A DNA stretch of 22,989 bases, from assembly GCA_910578815.1 (NCBI GenBank), contig CAJTSE010000031.1, positions 1 through 22,989 of the forward strand, written 5' to 3'. Position numbers and translations under genes: made by a program. How positions within the stretch are numbered: position 1 is the stretch's first letter; every line of letters begins with the position of its first letter. This stretch comes from an uncultured Acetatifactor sp. GTDB lineage: Bacteria > Bacillota > Clostridia > Lachnospirales > Lachnospiraceae. Below, piece by piece: positions 13,445 through 21,485 of this stretch. The notes beneath the pieces are model-generated. The model was given only the letters and a program-made list of their open reading frames with translations, made no database searches and had not been told where the DNA came from.

Positions 13445-14176
13445 ATGCTTGAACTGCAAAATTTATTTTTTCAGGTATCCGATGACAATCTGAGTCAAAA
13501 AGAGATCATACGAGGTTTAAACCTCACCTTTGAGAATCCTTCCCTTATAGCCATCACCGGCCCCAACGGCGGTGGAAAATCCACGCTTGCGCGCCTTATT
13601 ATGGGCATAGAACGACCTACCTCAGGCAGGATCCTTTTTAACGGGCAGGACATTACGGACATGAGTATTGCCGACCGCGCTAAAGCGGGAATCAGCTTTG
13701 CCTTCCAACAGCCGGTGCGCTTTAAGGGTATCAAGGTCAGGGATCTGATCACACTGGCAGCAGGAAATCAGGTGACGCTCCATGATGTCTGCGATTATCT
13801 CTCAAGGGTTGGACTGTGCGCCAGAGATTATATAAACCGTGATGTGGATGCAAGCCTTTCCGGCGGCGAGCTGAAGCGGATAGAAATAGCCACTATCATA
13901 GCCCGCAATACTCCTCTGGCTGTTTTTGACGAGCCGGAAGCCGGTATTGATCTTTGGAGCTTCAGCAACCTGATAAAAGTCTTTGCGGAAATACAGGAAA
14001 CCAAAGACAAAACCTTGATTATTATCTCGCATCAGGAGCGGCTTTTAAACATAGCTGATGAGATTATCGTAATTGCCGACGGTACCGTACAGGCCAGAGG
14101 GAAAAGAAGTCAAATCCTTCCTGAGCTTCTCCGGGGAACCGAGAGCTGCCAGCGTGTCCGCGGCTCAAATTTTTAG
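13445..14176 (+). CDS. sufC: FeS-cluster assembly ATPase SufC
   Basis: A 243-residue ABC ATPase: Walker A GPNGGGKST (39-47), Q-loop FQQP (87-90), signature LSGGE (138-142) with ELKR, Walker B LAVFDEPEAGID (158-169) and H-loop His196 (ISHQER). The SGGE...KR...DEPEAGID pattern is characteristic of SufC rather than of transporter subunits, and no permease is encoded nearby. It drives cluster assembly with SufB on the cytosolic scaffold. It starts 14 bases before the end of a strong promoter/operator leader (CAGGAG site) and is followed by sufB after 14 bases. Confidence 0.92.
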   Translation: MLELQNLFFQVSDDNLSQKEIIRGLNLTFENPSLIAITGPNGGGKSTLARLIMGIERPTSGRILFNGQDITDMSIADRAKAGISFAFQQPVRFKGIKVRDLITLAAGNQVTLHDVCDYLSRVGLCARDYINRDVDASLSGGELKRIEIATIIARNTPLAVFDEPEAGIDLWSFSNLIKVFAEIQETKDKTLIIISHQERLLNIADEIIVIADGTVQARGKRSQILPELLRGTESCQRVRGSNF

Positions 14177-14190
14177 TAAAAGAAAGGCAG

Positions 14191-15117
14191 ATGCTGAAAA
14201 TGGACCAAATACAAAAAACTTTATTGGAACAGGTGGCAGACCTGCATGAGATGCCGGAAGGTGCTTACAATATCCGCTCAAACGGTAAAACCATGGAGCG
14301 GGTTACCACCGCCCACATTGACATCTTGACAAAAGATGACAAGCAGGGTATTGATATTCTCATCAGATCAGGCACCAAAAATGAAAGTGTTCATATTCCT
14401 GTTATTTTGAGCCAAAGCGGTTTGACCGAAATGGTCTATAATGACTTCTTTGTAGGAGATGACTGCGATGTGACCATTGTTGCAGGATGCGGCATCCACA
14501 ACAGCGGAGATGCAGACAGTAGACATGATGGCGTGCATACCTTTTATATCGGAAAAAATTCTCATGTGAAGTACGTGGAAAAGCACTATGGAAGCGGCGA
14601 CGGAAAAGGCGGCCGTATCATGAACCCGGAAACGGTAGTAGAGCTGGACGAAAACAGCTTCATGGAGATGGAAACCGTGCAGATTAAAGGAGTTGACTCT
14701 ACCAGGCGTTCAACCAGTGCAAAGCTTAAAACCGGCGCAAAGATCATTGTCACTGAAAAGCTCATGACTCACGGCAGTCAAACTGCAGAGACCTCTTTTC
14801 AGGTAGACCTTAACGGGGAAAACTCCAGCGCCAACATTATCTCCCGTTCCGTGGCAAGAGATGATTCCAGCCAGCTGTTCCTGTCAAAGATTAACGGCAA
14901 CAACCGCTGTGCCGGCCATTCCGAGTGCGACGGGATCATTATGGACAATGCCAAGATCGGTGCCATCCCTGAAATCACTGCCAATCACCCCGATGCGGAG
15001 CTGATACATGAGGCTGCCATCGGAAAAATCGCGGGAGAGCAGATTATCAAGCTTATGACCTTGGGCCTTACGGAGGAAGAAGCCGAAGCCCAGATCATCA
15101 ACGGCTTTTTGAAATAA
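14191..15117 (+). CDS. sufB: FeS-cluster scaffold SufB/SufD, short form
   Basis: A 308-residue beta-helix scaffold of the SufB/SufD family. It is much shorter than the roughly 470-residue proteobacterial SufB and lacks its N-terminal extension. The conserved C-terminal core is clear: GHSECDGIIMD (242-252), ANHPDAELIHEAAIGKI (264-280) and LGLTEEEAEAQIINGF (291-306). Candidate ligand Cys are 92, 100 (AGCGIHN), 240 and 246; His273/Glu274 are conserved. Paired with SufC alone, this is the minimal SmsCB arrangement of clostridia and archaea. No SufS, SufU or SufD gene follows. AAAGG precedes the ATG by only a few bases. Confidence 0.9.
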   Translation: MLKMDQIQKTLLEQVADLHEMPEGAYNIRSNGKTMERVTTAHIDILTKDDKQGIDILIRSGTKNESVHIPVILSQSGLTEMVYNDFFVGDDCDVTIVAGCGIHNSGDADSRHDGVHTFYIGKNSHVKYVEKHYGSGDGKGGRIMNPETVVELDENSFMEMETVQIKGVDSTRRSTSAKLKTGAKIIVTEKLMTHGSQTAETSFQVDLNGENSSANIISRSVARDDSSQLFLSKINGNNRCAGHSECDGIIMDNAKIGAIPEITANHPDAELIHEAAIGKIAGEQIIKLMTLGLTEEEAEAQIINGFLK

Positions 15118-15146
15118 AAACAGCAAAGACAGTATGTTTGAATAAG

Positions 15147-15188
15147 AAAACCACCTCCGAGAGAAACTAAAGTACGGAGGTGTTTTTT
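15147..15188 (+). promoter_or_regulatory. Terminator-like hairpin burying the nifJ ribosome site
   Basis: CACCTCCG (15152-15159) pairs perfectly with CGGAGGTG (15175-15182), extended by AAAA/TTTT across a bulged C, with a 15-base loop. The right arm is the Shine-Dalgarno sequence of nifJ, and the T6 run that follows reaches the ATG at 15189. It can act as a terminator for sufCB, as a translational lock on nifJ, or both. Confidence 0.8.
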
Positions 15189-18100
15189 ATGCAGACAAAA
15201 CGATCAACTCAGACTTTTGACGGCAATCAGGCCGCCGCACACGTGGCTTACGCTTACAGCGAAGCCGCCCCGATTTTCCCCATTACTCCTTCATCGCCCA
15301 TGGCAGAGCTTTGCGGACAATGGGCAGGCGAAGGCAGAAAAAACATATTTGACAAGCCTTTGAAGGTCATTCAAATGCAGTCCGAGGCCGGAGCTGCCGG
15401 AACGCTTCACGGCGCCCTGCTTTCCGGCGCACTGGCTGTTACCTTCACAGCATCTCAGGGACTGCTTCTCATGCTTCCCAATATCTACCGGCTGGCCGGC
15501 GAACATCTGCCGGGAGTTATTCATGTGGCTTCCCGTACCATTGCCACCCACGCCCTTTCTATCTTCGGAGATCACTCGGATATTTATGCCTGCCGTCAGA
15601 CCGGCGCCGCCATCTTTGCCTGCGGAAGCGTTCAGGAGGTTATGGACCTCTCCCCGGTCTCACATCTGGCGGCCCTGGAGGGACAGCTTCCCTTTCTGAA
15701 CTTCTTTGACGGCTTCCGCACCTCCCATGAGCTGCATAAAATACAGGTCTGGGACTATGAAGACCTGAAAGAAATGTACAATACCGATGCACTGGATCGC
15801 TTCCGACGATACTGCCTGCATCCTGAACACGGCAAAACCTTCGGCTCCGCCCAGAATCCCGACATCTATTTTCAGGCAAGGGAAGCATCCAATCCTCTTT
15901 ATGATGCCCTGCCGGCAATCGTAGAACGACAGCTTGAAAAAATAAATACCCGGCTGGGAACAAACTACGGCCTCTTTGATTATTACGGCTCACCGGAAGC
16001 AGAACATGTCATAATTGCCATGGGCAGTATTTGTGAAACCGTGCGTGAATATCTGGATTACGCATCCGACAAACCGTACGGTTTAATCTGCGTTCATCTT
16101 TACCGGCCATTCAGCGCAAGTCATCTCCTGGCTGCCCTTCCCGCCACAACTGCCCGCATTTCCGTGCTGGACCGCACCAAGGAACCGGGAACAGCAGGCG
16201 AACCCTTATATCTGGACGTGGTGTCGGCGCTGGAGCAAGCCGGACGTCTTAAAACAGACCCCGGCAGCCAGCTTCCTGCTCTTTCGCTGTTCTCCGGGCG
16301 ATATGGATTAAGCTCCAAAGACATCACTCCCGCTCAGATTGCCGCCGTCTATGAAAACATGGATCGTAAATTTTTTACCGTAGGTATCACGGATGATGTG
16401 ACAAACCTCTCCCTCCCCGTTCCTGTTCTTCCGGATACGGCACCTGCGGGCACTACTGCCTGCAAATTCTGGGGATTGGGAGGGGACGGCACCGTCAGTG
16501 CCACGAAAAACGCCATCAAGATCATCGGTGGCAGCACACCCCTTTACGCGCAGGGATACTTTGAATATGACTCCAAAAAATCCAGAGGGCTCACCATCTC
16601 TCACCTGCGCTTTGGCGAATCTCCTATTCACAGCGCTTACCGTATTTACCAGGCAGATTTTGTTGCATGTCATAACCCGGTTTACCTGCACAAATACGAT
16701 ATGGTACAGGAATTAAAAGAAAACGGAATCTTCCTGCTGAATATTTCCGCCAGAGGCGACGAGCTGGAAGCATATCTTCCCGACTCGTTAAAGCACTGTC
16801 TTGCCGCTCGCCACATCCGCTTTTATGTCATCGACGCCTTGGGCATCGGAAAGGAAATCGGCCTGAACAATAAGATCAGTACCATTCTGCAGGCAGCCTT
16901 TTTTGCGGTGACAAAGCTGCTTCCTCCGAAGCAGGCCATGGAGCAGATGAATACCGCTGCCGCCAAAAGCTATAAAAAAGAGGGAGATTCCATTCTGCAA
17001 ATGAATCAGGAGGCCATCCGCAGAGGCTTTCTGGAGGTGCAGGAAATCCCGGTACCGGAGGAATGGCTCACCGCCGCGGATAAGGACTGCGAAGAATGTG
17101 CCGGCAAAAACGACGGCATGACCGGCCAGAGGGCTCTGGACAATCCCATACTGCCGGCTGACAAAGCACTGGCGGACTATGTAAAGACCATCCAGCAGCC
17201 CGTCACTGACCAACGGGGGGACCAGCTTCCCGTCTCCGCCTTTCTTCCTTTTGCCGACGGCAGCATCCCCTCCGGCAGCACCGCTCATGAACGCAGGAAC
17301 GTCGCTACGGAAACTCCCGTATGGATCCCGGAAAATTGTATCCAATGCGCACGCTGCTCCTTCGTCTGCCCTCACGCCGTTATCCGTCCCGCCCCCATGG
17401 ATGAGTCCCAGGCAGCCGCGGCGCCGGAAGGAATGCCAAGGATTCCTATGACCGGTTTGGTCAATCATTCCTTTTCCATTGTCATTTCACAAGTAGACTG
17501 TACCGGTTGTGGATCATGCGCCGCCGTCTGTCCGGGAAAGCAAGGGAAAAAAGCACTGGAAATGCACCCTGTGCAGAGTGACGTCCGCCCTGCAGCCGGA
17601 ATCCTTATCCACGGGCAGGAAAATTCACAAAATGAGCCCTGCAAAAATGATCGCGCCTTCGCACAGCAGTGCTTTGACTATGCCAAGCAGCTCCTGCCAT
17701 GTAAGGAAGCGGTGGAAAAATTCGGCATCCGCTCCTTAAAAGGCAGCCAGTTCCGACGCCCTCTCATGGAATTTTCCGGAGCCTGTGCAGGATGCGGTGA
17801 AACGCCTTATGTAAAACTTTTGACCCAGCTGTTCGGACCGGATATTTATATTGCCAACGCTACCGGCTGCAGTTCCATCTGGGCAAATTCTTCTCCATCC
17901 TGCGCATACACCCTGGATGAGAACGGTCATGGACCGGCCTGGTCAAATTCGCTGTTTGAAGACGGAGCCGAATTCGGACTGGGCATGGTGCTGGCAGAGG
18001 AAATCCGCCGACAGCGAATAGCAGACGGTGTCTCCGGCACAGGCGCTGAAACAAGCGAATTCCCGAACTTCCGGGCAGAGGCAGACAACTTCTGCGGTTC

Positions 18101-18797
18101 CCGGTCTGAGGCATATGGCATTCCCTCCGCTCCCTGGGTGATTGGGGGAGACGGCTGGGCTTATGACATCGGCTTTGGCGGCCTGGATCATATACTTTCC
18201 ACAGGATGTAATATCAATCTCCTTGTCCTGGATACGGAGGTTTACTCCAATACCGGCGGACAGGTCTCCAAGGCCACTCCTTTAGGCTCTACCGCAAAAT
18301 TTCTAAGTGGCGGAAAGACCACGCGCAAAAAGGACCTGGCCTCCATGGCCCTAACCTATGGTAACGTATATGTAGCTCAGATTGCACTTGGCGCAGACTT
18401 TAACCAGGCTCTGCAGGCATTGACCGAGGCAGTCGCTTACGACGGTCCTTCTCTGATTATTGCCTATGCAACATGTATCGCTCATGGCGTTAAGGCAGGT
18501 CTGGGCTCTTCCTGCCACGAAATGAAAAAAGCTGTGGACTCCGGTTATTTCCACCTCTTCCGATTTCATCCTGCCTTGCGGGAACAAGGGAAAAATCCTT
18601 TTGTCCTGGACAGCAAGGAACCGGAACTGGACTACCAGGAGTTTCTGGATGGCGAAACGCGCTACGGCGCCCTGAAAAAGTTCCGTCCGGAGGAAGCCCG
18701 GAAGCTGTTTCAAAAAGCCGCCGAATTGGCAAAGGATCGCTACAATTATTTAAAAAAGCTGGAAGCATTTTATGCCCCCAGCCCGAAAATCTCCTAA
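15189..18797 (+). CDS. nifJ: Pyruvate:ferredoxin oxidoreductase
   Basis: A 1202-residue single-chain PFOR that decarboxylates pyruvate to acetyl-CoA and reduces ferredoxin. In order: N-terminal pyruvate domain (FPITPSSPMAEL; ATHALSIFGDHSD), gamma domain (GLGGDGTVSATKNAIK), a two-cluster ferredoxin domain (Cys717/720/723/727 and 771/774/777/781), and the TPP domain (CAGCGE with Cys866/869, Cys894, GGDGWAYDIG near 986-994, NTGGQ at 1021-1025, Cys1096). The proximal cluster's four Cys are thus present. The segment between Cys894 and GGDGW (lid region) is shorter than usual. An in-frame GTG at 15180 is rejected: it lies in the Shine-Dalgarno sequence GGAGGTG that serves the ATG at 15189. It follows sufCB after a regulatory hairpin. 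Confidence 0.95.
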   Translation: MQTKRSTQTFDGNQAAAHVAYAYSEAAPIFPITPSSPMAELCGQWAGEGRKNIFDKPLKVIQMQSEAGAAGTLHGALLSGALAVTFTASQGLLLMLPNIYRLAGEHLPGVIHVASRTIATHALSIFGDHSDIYACRQTGAAIFACGSVQEVMDLSPVSHLAALEGQLPFLNFFDGFRTSHELHKIQVWDYEDLKEMYNTDALDRFRRYCLHPEHGKTFGSAQNPDIYFQAREASNPLYDALPAIVERQLEKINTRLGTNYGLFDYYGSPEAEHVIIAMGSICETVREYLDYASDKPYGLICVHLYRPFSASHLLAALPATTARISVLDRTKEPGTAGEPLYLDVVSALEQAGRLKTDPGSQLPALSLFSGRYGLSSKDITPAQIAAVYENMDRKFFTVGITDDVTNLSLPVPVLPDTAPAGTTACKFWGLGGDGTVSATKNAIKIIGGSTPLYAQGYFEYDSKKSRGLTISHLRFGESPIHSAYRIYQADFVACHNPVYLHKYDMVQELKENGIFLLNISARGDELEAYLPDSLKHCLAARHIRFYVIDALGIGKEIGLNNKISTILQAAFFAVTKLLPPKQAMEQMNTAAAKSYKKEGDSILQMNQEAIRRGFLEVQEIPVPEEWLTAADKDCEECAGKNDGMTGQRALDNPILPADKALADYVKTIQQPVTDQRGDQLPVSAFLPFADGSIPSGSTAHERRNVATETPVWIPENCIQCARCSFVCPHAVIRPAPMDESQAAAAPEGMPRIPMTGLVNHSFSIVISQVDCTGCGSCAAVCPGKQGKKALEMHPVQSDVRPAAGILIHGQENSQNEPCKNDRAFAQQCFDYAKQLLPCKEAVEKFGIRSLKGSQFRRPLMEFSGACAGCGETPYVKLLTQLFGPDIYIANATGCSSIWANSSPSCAYTLDENGHGPAWSNSLFEDGAEFGLGMVLAEEIRRQRIADGVSGTGAETSEFPNFRAEADNFCGSRSEAYGIPSAPWVIGGDGWAYDIGFGGLDHILSTGCNINLLVLDTEVYSNTGGQVSKATPLGSTAKFLSGGKTTRKKDLASMALTYGNVYVAQIALGADFNQALQALTEAVAYDGPSLIIAYATCIAHGVKAGLGSSCHEMKKAVDSGYFHLFRFHPALREQGKNPFVLDSKEPELDYQEFLDGETRYGALKKFRPEEARKLFQKAAELAKDRYNYLKKLEAFYAPSPKIS

Positions 18798-18878
18798 GTC
18801 AAAAAATTATGCCCACAAATGTCGGCTCACTTGCCCGAATACAGCAATACCTGATTGCCATGAAAAAGCTCCAGACTG

Positions 18879-20054
18879 TCACCCCTGCCCTGACGCCTGC
18901 GGAAAACAATCCGTAGCAGCCTTTAAACGCTCCAGCCCTTCCCTGAGCCTTACTCTGGGGCAGGCCGGATTCAGACGGATAAAGCTCCTTCCGGAAGTGC
19001 CGTACTCTTCACCTTCCGCAAGATAAAGCCCGCTGTGTCTGCGGATAAAATGTGTCAGCTCTGTGGCATCCTCCGTCACGCCGCTGCAGTCCAGCCACAG
19101 CAGGTAGGTAGCGTGGGAAGGCACCACCCGGATGGCGGGCAGATTTTCACCGATGAAATCCCGGACCAGCTGCTTATTATCCGCAAGATACCGGCGAAGC
19201 TCTTCCAGCCAGGGCTCACCCTTTTCAAATGCCGCCACCGCGGCACAGACCGCAAAGCTGCCCGGCTCCGCCACCTCATCCGTGTTAATCGCCCGGTTTA
19301 CCTTATGCCGCAGCACCGGATTCGGCACCACTGCCGCCGCTGTCTGGATCCCCGGAATGCCAAAGGCTTTCGTTGGAGCGATGCAGGTTACACTGTTATC
19401 CCGGCAGGTATCGGAAACGGACGCAAAAGGAATATATTCGTATCCCGGATCTGTCATATCGCAGTGAATCTCATCGGAAAGCACCAACACATGATGCTTG
19501 GCACAAAGCTCACCGATCCTCTGCAGGGTCTCTCTGTCCCATATTTTCCCCACAGGATTGTGGGGATTACATACAAGCATCAATGTTGTTTGAGGATCCG
19601 CCAGCTTCTCTTCCAAATCTTCAAAATTCACAAAATATTCCCGACCGTCATAGACAAGAGGGCTTTCCAGTATATTCCGCCCGTTATTGCGTATTGAATT
19701 AAAAAACATATTGTATACCGGTGTCTGTACCAGCACGTTTTCCCCCGCCGTAGTCAGCTTCCTCACAGTACTGGAAATGATGGGAAGAACGCCTGTGCTG
19801 AAAAGCAGCCAGTCTCGTTCCATATGAAAATGGTGCCTGCGGCTCCACCAGCCGGTATAAGCCCTGTACCAGTCATCCGTCAGTACATTATAGCCAAAGA
19901 TCCCCTGTTCCGCTTTCTCTCGGATCGCCGCCCGGATCTCCGGCGCCGTCTCAAAATCCATATCCGCCACCCACATGGGCAGCTCTCCCTCCGGTACATC
20001 CCACTTTAAAGAACCAGTATTCCGCCTGTCAGTCAGCTTATCAAAATCATACAT
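18879..20054 (-). CDS. patB: PatB/MalY-type PLP C-S lyase/aminotransferase
   Basis: A 391-residue fold-type I PLP enzyme of the MalY/PatB cystathionine beta-lyase group, which cleaves cystathionine or related thioethers to homocysteine/thiols, pyruvate and ammonia. Landmarks: DFDKLTDRRNTGSLKWD at the start (3-19), ELPMWVADMDF (24-34), NPHNPVG (163-169), SDEIHCD (193-199) and PLP Lys229 in APTKAFGIPG. The start at 20054 fits relatives (M-Y-D-F-D) and has AAGGGG 9 bases upstream. An ATG at 20084 (MFEGYKG) has its AGGAG too close. The frame runs open to 20342 through an inverted-repeat region and is not coding there. It converges with nifJ across 81 bases without a clear terminator. Confidence 0.9.
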   Translation of the reverse strand: MYDFDKLTDRRNTGSLKWDVPEGELPMWVADMDFETAPEIRAAIREKAEQGIFGYNVLTDDWYRAYTGWWSRRHHFHMERDWLLFSTGVLPIISSTVRKLTTAGENVLVQTPVYNMFFNSIRNNGRNILESPLVYDGREYFVNFEDLEEKLADPQTTLMLVCNPHNPVGKIWDRETLQRIGELCAKHHVLVLSDEIHCDMTDPGYEYIPFASVSDTCRDNSVTCIAPTKAFGIPGIQTAAAVVPNPVLRHKVNRAINTDEVAEPGSFAVCAAVAAFEKGEPWLEELRRYLADNKQLVRDFIGENLPAIRVVPSHATYLLWLDCSGVTEDATELTHFIRRHSGLYLAEGEEYGTSGRSFIRLNPACPRVRLREGLERLKAATDCFPQASGQG

Positions 20055-20389
20055 ACCCTTTAACCCCTTATAACCTTCAAACATACTCCTGCAACCTGAC
20101 GGTGCCAGCCGCCCATTATTCTCATTCGAACACGCTTTCGCTTGAGGCTCGACGTAGCGGTACCTAAGCAAGCAAAATACGCTTGCTTTTGTTCTGACAA
20201 GCATAAAGAGTGCGAGGCACTCTTTGCACAGTCCGCATTGAGAGCAATGGGCGGCTGTCACCTGTTTACGGGTTGTCTGAGCTGCTACAACTAAAGCTCC
20301 GTGAAAAACGCTACCCTGCCGCAGCCTGAGAAGAATTGCCAAAAGGCAATTCTTCGAGGAATGATTTAGATTCTCTTAGACTGTGTATT
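20055..20389. other. Gene-free stretch rich in inverted repeats
   Basis: About 335 bases between patB and the DUF3737 gene without a supportable gene. It contains the large imperfect palindrome described at 20101-20262, an 11-bp hairpin GAAGAATTGCC-AAAA-GGCAATTCTTC (20330-20355) and the start of the hairpin at 20368-20408. No T-box, SAM or cobalamin riboswitch signature was recognised on the minus strand, where it would form the patB leader. Confidence 0.6.
20101..20262. repeat. 160-base element with 25-base inverted ends
   Basis: The left end GGTGCCAGCCGCCCATT (from 20101, continuing to about 20126) is repeated inverted as AATGGGCGGCTGTCACC at 20246-20262, with about 22 of 25 positions pairing if G-U is allowed. 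Inside are two more perfect hairpins: AAGCAAGC-N7-GCTTGCTT (20166-20188) and AAAGAGTGC-GAG-GCACTCTTT (20205-20225). No target-site duplication is evident and no transposase is encoded. It could be a small non-autonomous repeat element or a structured RNA in the patB leader. Confidence 0.6.
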
Positions 20390-20408
20390 TTACAGTCTTA
20401 GAGAATCT
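20368..20408 (-). terminator. Long hairpin at the DUF3737 gene end
   Basis: A 17-bp stem with one mismatch (20368-20384 with 20392-20408) and a seven-base loop. It overlaps the last seven codons of the DUF3737 gene; its stop is in the loop. There is no T-run on the minus strand, so it may stabilise the mRNA end as much as terminate. Confidence 0.5.
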
Positions 20409-21286
20409 TCATTCCTTTCCCACTGCGCCCTGTCTGACGTTTTCCCGATCTCTCCCGCCTGGATCCCTGTCTGGTCGATCTTCACCCTGCGGCCGTCCAT
20501 AATCAGTTCCCCGATCCTGTCTGCTTTGATGATCCCGCCCTTGGGATTGAATACACTGTCCACTTGACCAACGATTTCCACATCTGCCTGAGAGTATTCA
20601 AAAGCAAGATTCGTATTCATCAAGCGGCAGTTTTTCATCACCAGGTTATCAATATAACACATTCCCTGAAGACTCTCAATCGTACAGTTAATCAGCGTTA
20701 TATTTTTGGAATTCCATCCCAGATATTCTCCTGATATAAAGGAATCATACACTGTTACATGATCCGCGTTCCAAAAGGAATCCCTTGAAAGCATACGCGA
20801 ATTACGAATCTCAATATTTTCCCCGCCGTCAAAGCTGTAATTTCCTACAAGGGTAAAGTTTTCTGCCTTTACATTTTTACAGTTCATGGCAAAATAATCA
20901 CCCTTTGCCGTCACCTGATTCATTTCGATGTCCTGACAGTTCCACAGCGTTTCCGACGCATTGGGAAAGCTCACATTTTTCAGCCTGATTCCCTTGGCAC
21001 GCCTGAAATTTTTAGGCGCTTCTATCACCGTATCAGACACAGAAATATTGTCCACATACCAGATTCCTGCCCTTGCCATTTCAAATAGAGTGGAATTTTT
21101 GATTGTCACATTTTTCGTGTACCACAACGGATACTTCCATTTGAAAAGGCAATTATCTATTTCCAGATCGCTGCTCTCTTTTAAGGGAGATTCTCCGTCC
21201 TCAAAGGTACAAAAGCTGATGCGTGCGTCATGGGTATCAAACAGTGCCCTTTCTCCGCGTAATGATTGCTGATTAATCTCTTTCAT
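20390..21286 (-). CDS. DUF3737 beta-helix protein
   Basis: A 298-residue protein starting MKEINQQSLRGERALFDTHD. From about residue 20 to 250 it consists of short repeated strands with Asn/Cys/Phe/Ile ladders (for example FKWKYPLWYTKNVTIKNS, SFWNADHVTVYDSF, YLGWNSKNITLINC), the signature of a right-handed parallel beta-helix. It matches DUF3737, a cytosolic family of unknown function common in gut Firmicutes and Bacteroides. There is no signal peptide. GGAGAGAC precedes the ATG. It lies downstream of the MATE gene on the same strand, separated by a tandem-repeat tract, and ends in a long hairpin. Confidence 0.9.
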   Translation of the reverse strand: MKEINQQSLRGERALFDTHDARISFCTFEDGESPLKESSDLEIDNCLFKWKYPLWYTKNVTIKNSTLFEMARAGIWYVDNISVSDTVIEAPKNFRRAKGIRLKNVSFPNASETLWNCQDIEMNQVTAKGDYFAMNCKNVKAENFTLVGNYSFDGGENIEIRNSRMLSRDSFWNADHVTVYDSFISGEYLGWNSKNITLINCTIESLQGMCYIDNLVMKNCRLMNTNLAFEYSQADVEIVGQVDSVFNPKGGIIKADRIGELIMDGRRVKIDQTGIQAGEIGKTSDRAQWERNEDSLRL

Positions 21287-21318
21287 GTTGTCTCTCCATT
21301 TCTCTTCTCTGTTATGCC

Positions 21319-21485
21319 GGACTGCTTCCTGTTTCCGCTGCTCCTGCTAATGCACTGCTTCTCGTTTTCGCGGCTCTTCTGCCATAGCACTGCTTCTCGT
21401 TTCCGCTGCTCCTGCCATAGCACTGCTTCCTGTTTCCGCTGCTCCTGCTATTGCACTGCTTCTCGTTTTCGCTGCTCTTCTAAGC
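21319..21485. repeat. 33-base tandem repeat, about five copies
   Basis: Units start at 21319, 21352, 21387, 21420 and 21453. The consensus begins GCACTGCTTCTCGTTTCCGC and continues TGCTCCTGCCATA. The second unit is 35 bases long and the others 33. Copies differ at a few positions (CTCG/CCTG, CATA/TATT). The last unit overlaps the stop codon of the MATE gene. The period equals 11 codons, and one minus-strand frame repeats QEQRKQEAVLW, so the tract may be a degraded coding tail. Confidence 0.8.

Noticed and set aside
13445..15117. sufC-sufB as an ABC transporter operon
   Set aside because: The partner is a soluble SufB-type beta-helix protein with its conserved C-terminal core, not a permease.
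16788..17468. Leftward 226-residue open frame
   Set aside because: Antisense shadow of the intact nifJ gene, without ribosome site or family features.
20055..20342. N-terminal extension of the PatB frame by up to 96 residues
   Set aside because: The extension reads through palindromes, has no ribosome site, and relatives begin at the M-Y-D-F-D start.
20055..20389. T-box, SAM or cobalamin riboswitch before patB
   Set aside because: I looked for the T-box AGGGTGGNACCGCG stretch, the SAM-I core and the cobalamin box on the minus strand and did not see them.
21319..21485. CRISPR array
   Set aside because: The repeats are directly adjacent with no unique spacers and no cas gene nearby.
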